The notes under the pieces are model-generated. The model saw only the letters and a program-made list of their open reading frames with translations, did no database searches and was not told the origin of the DNA. A stretch of 5,171 nucleotides of DNA from Chloroflexia bacterium (GTDB lineage: Bacteria; Chloroflexota; Chloroflexia; QHBQ01; JADMIH01), in assembly GCA_025927935.1 (NCBI GenBank), contig JAICKM010000525.1, forward strand, positions 1 through 5,171, written 5' to 3'. Position numbers and translations under genes: made by a program. Within the stretch, counting starts at the first letter, position 1, and each line of letters begins with the position of its first letter. This document shows positions 5,019 through 5,171 of this stretch, piece by piece.

Positions 5019-5171
5019 CAGTAGTCTCCGGAGTATTAGCGCAGCCTTATCGACTCCTGGCATTGCATGATTTTCTCAGATCTGTTTTGCAATCCTGACA
5101 TCGATGTTAGGTAAAGCCGCGATCATCCCTGGCAGTATGTATTCAGAGAGCCAGAAGAACTTGGCATGTTA
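5019..5171. other. Gene-free right edge with motif copy
   Basis: No credible gene is visible in these 153 bases, and I found no convincing promoter for the leftward pseudogene. CTCCGGAG, part of the pseudogene ribosome site, is itself a perfect palindrome. The only other structured element is the motif at 5083-5109. The stretch may belong to the control region of a gene beyond the window. Confidence 0.5.
5083..5109. promoter_or_regulatory. Second copy of the TGTTTTGCA + TGACATCGATGTTA element
   Basis: TGTTTTGCA (5083-5091) is followed by TGACATCGATGTTA (5096-5109), whose ACATCGATGT core is a perfect palindrome. The same two blocks stand in the same order and orientation at 2931-2939 and 2947-2960 in the rightward promoter, with three more bases between them. 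Being about 2.1 kb away, and next to no obvious promoter, it may be a second binding site for the same protein. Confidence 0.45.

Overview
This 5.2-kb window carries a partition-type operon read leftward (merR-like, parA, parB in transcription order). Facing away from it is a two-gene rightward operon: an ExeA/TniB-like AAA+ ATPase followed by a small probable ribbon-helix-helix protein. At the right end lies a leftward P-loop kinase-like gene broken by two frameshifts. No rRNA, tRNA, CRISPR array, transposase, integrase or replication initiator is recognisable. GC-rich coding, Shine-Dalgarno sites and the style of the ParA/ParB proteins fit a high-GC bacterium. My guess is Chloroflexota, but that rests on protein style alone and is weak. 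The same set would fit a plasmid, a secondary chromosome or an integrated element; the window does not decide.

Layout. Bases 1-211 hold a strong, probably bidirectional hairpin terminator (about 89-121) behind parB and no convincing gene. Bases 212-2726 are the three-gene leftward operon. merR and parA are separated by only a few bases, with the ParA ribosome site running into the merR stop codon, and parA and parB share an ATGA overlap. Bases 2727-3060 are a divergent control region, clearly richer in A+T than the genes. It has a consensus-quality leftward promoter (TTGACA-16-TATAAT), a good rightward promoter (TTGACT-17-TAGTAT), a perfect-arm palindrome over the predicted rightward start site, a second palindrome upstream and short direct repeats. 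Bases 3061-4315 are the rightward operon, whose genes overlap by 11 bases. Bases 4316-4486 hold a hairpin over the last stop codon and an A+T-rich patch. Bases 4487-5018 are the pseudogene. Bases 5019-5171 hold no gene but contain a second copy of the composite motif found at the rightward promoter.

How the parts may work together. ParA (Walker ATPase) and ParB (a ParB/Spo0J-type protein with the GERRLRA and ENRQR nucleotide-binding motifs) should form a DNA segregation machine. The MerR-like protein, encoded first, may autoregulate the operon or act as an accessory DNA-binding factor. The divergent ATPase/RHH pair is the least ordinary part: an AAA+ motor co-translated with a small DNA-binding-like protein, with no secretion or transposition genes in sight. 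It could be a helicase-loader, target-selection or second segregation module. The repeated palindromes and the TGTTTTGCA + TGACATCrATGTyA element, seen at its promoter and about 2.1 kb away, are candidates for its recognition sites, but this is inference.
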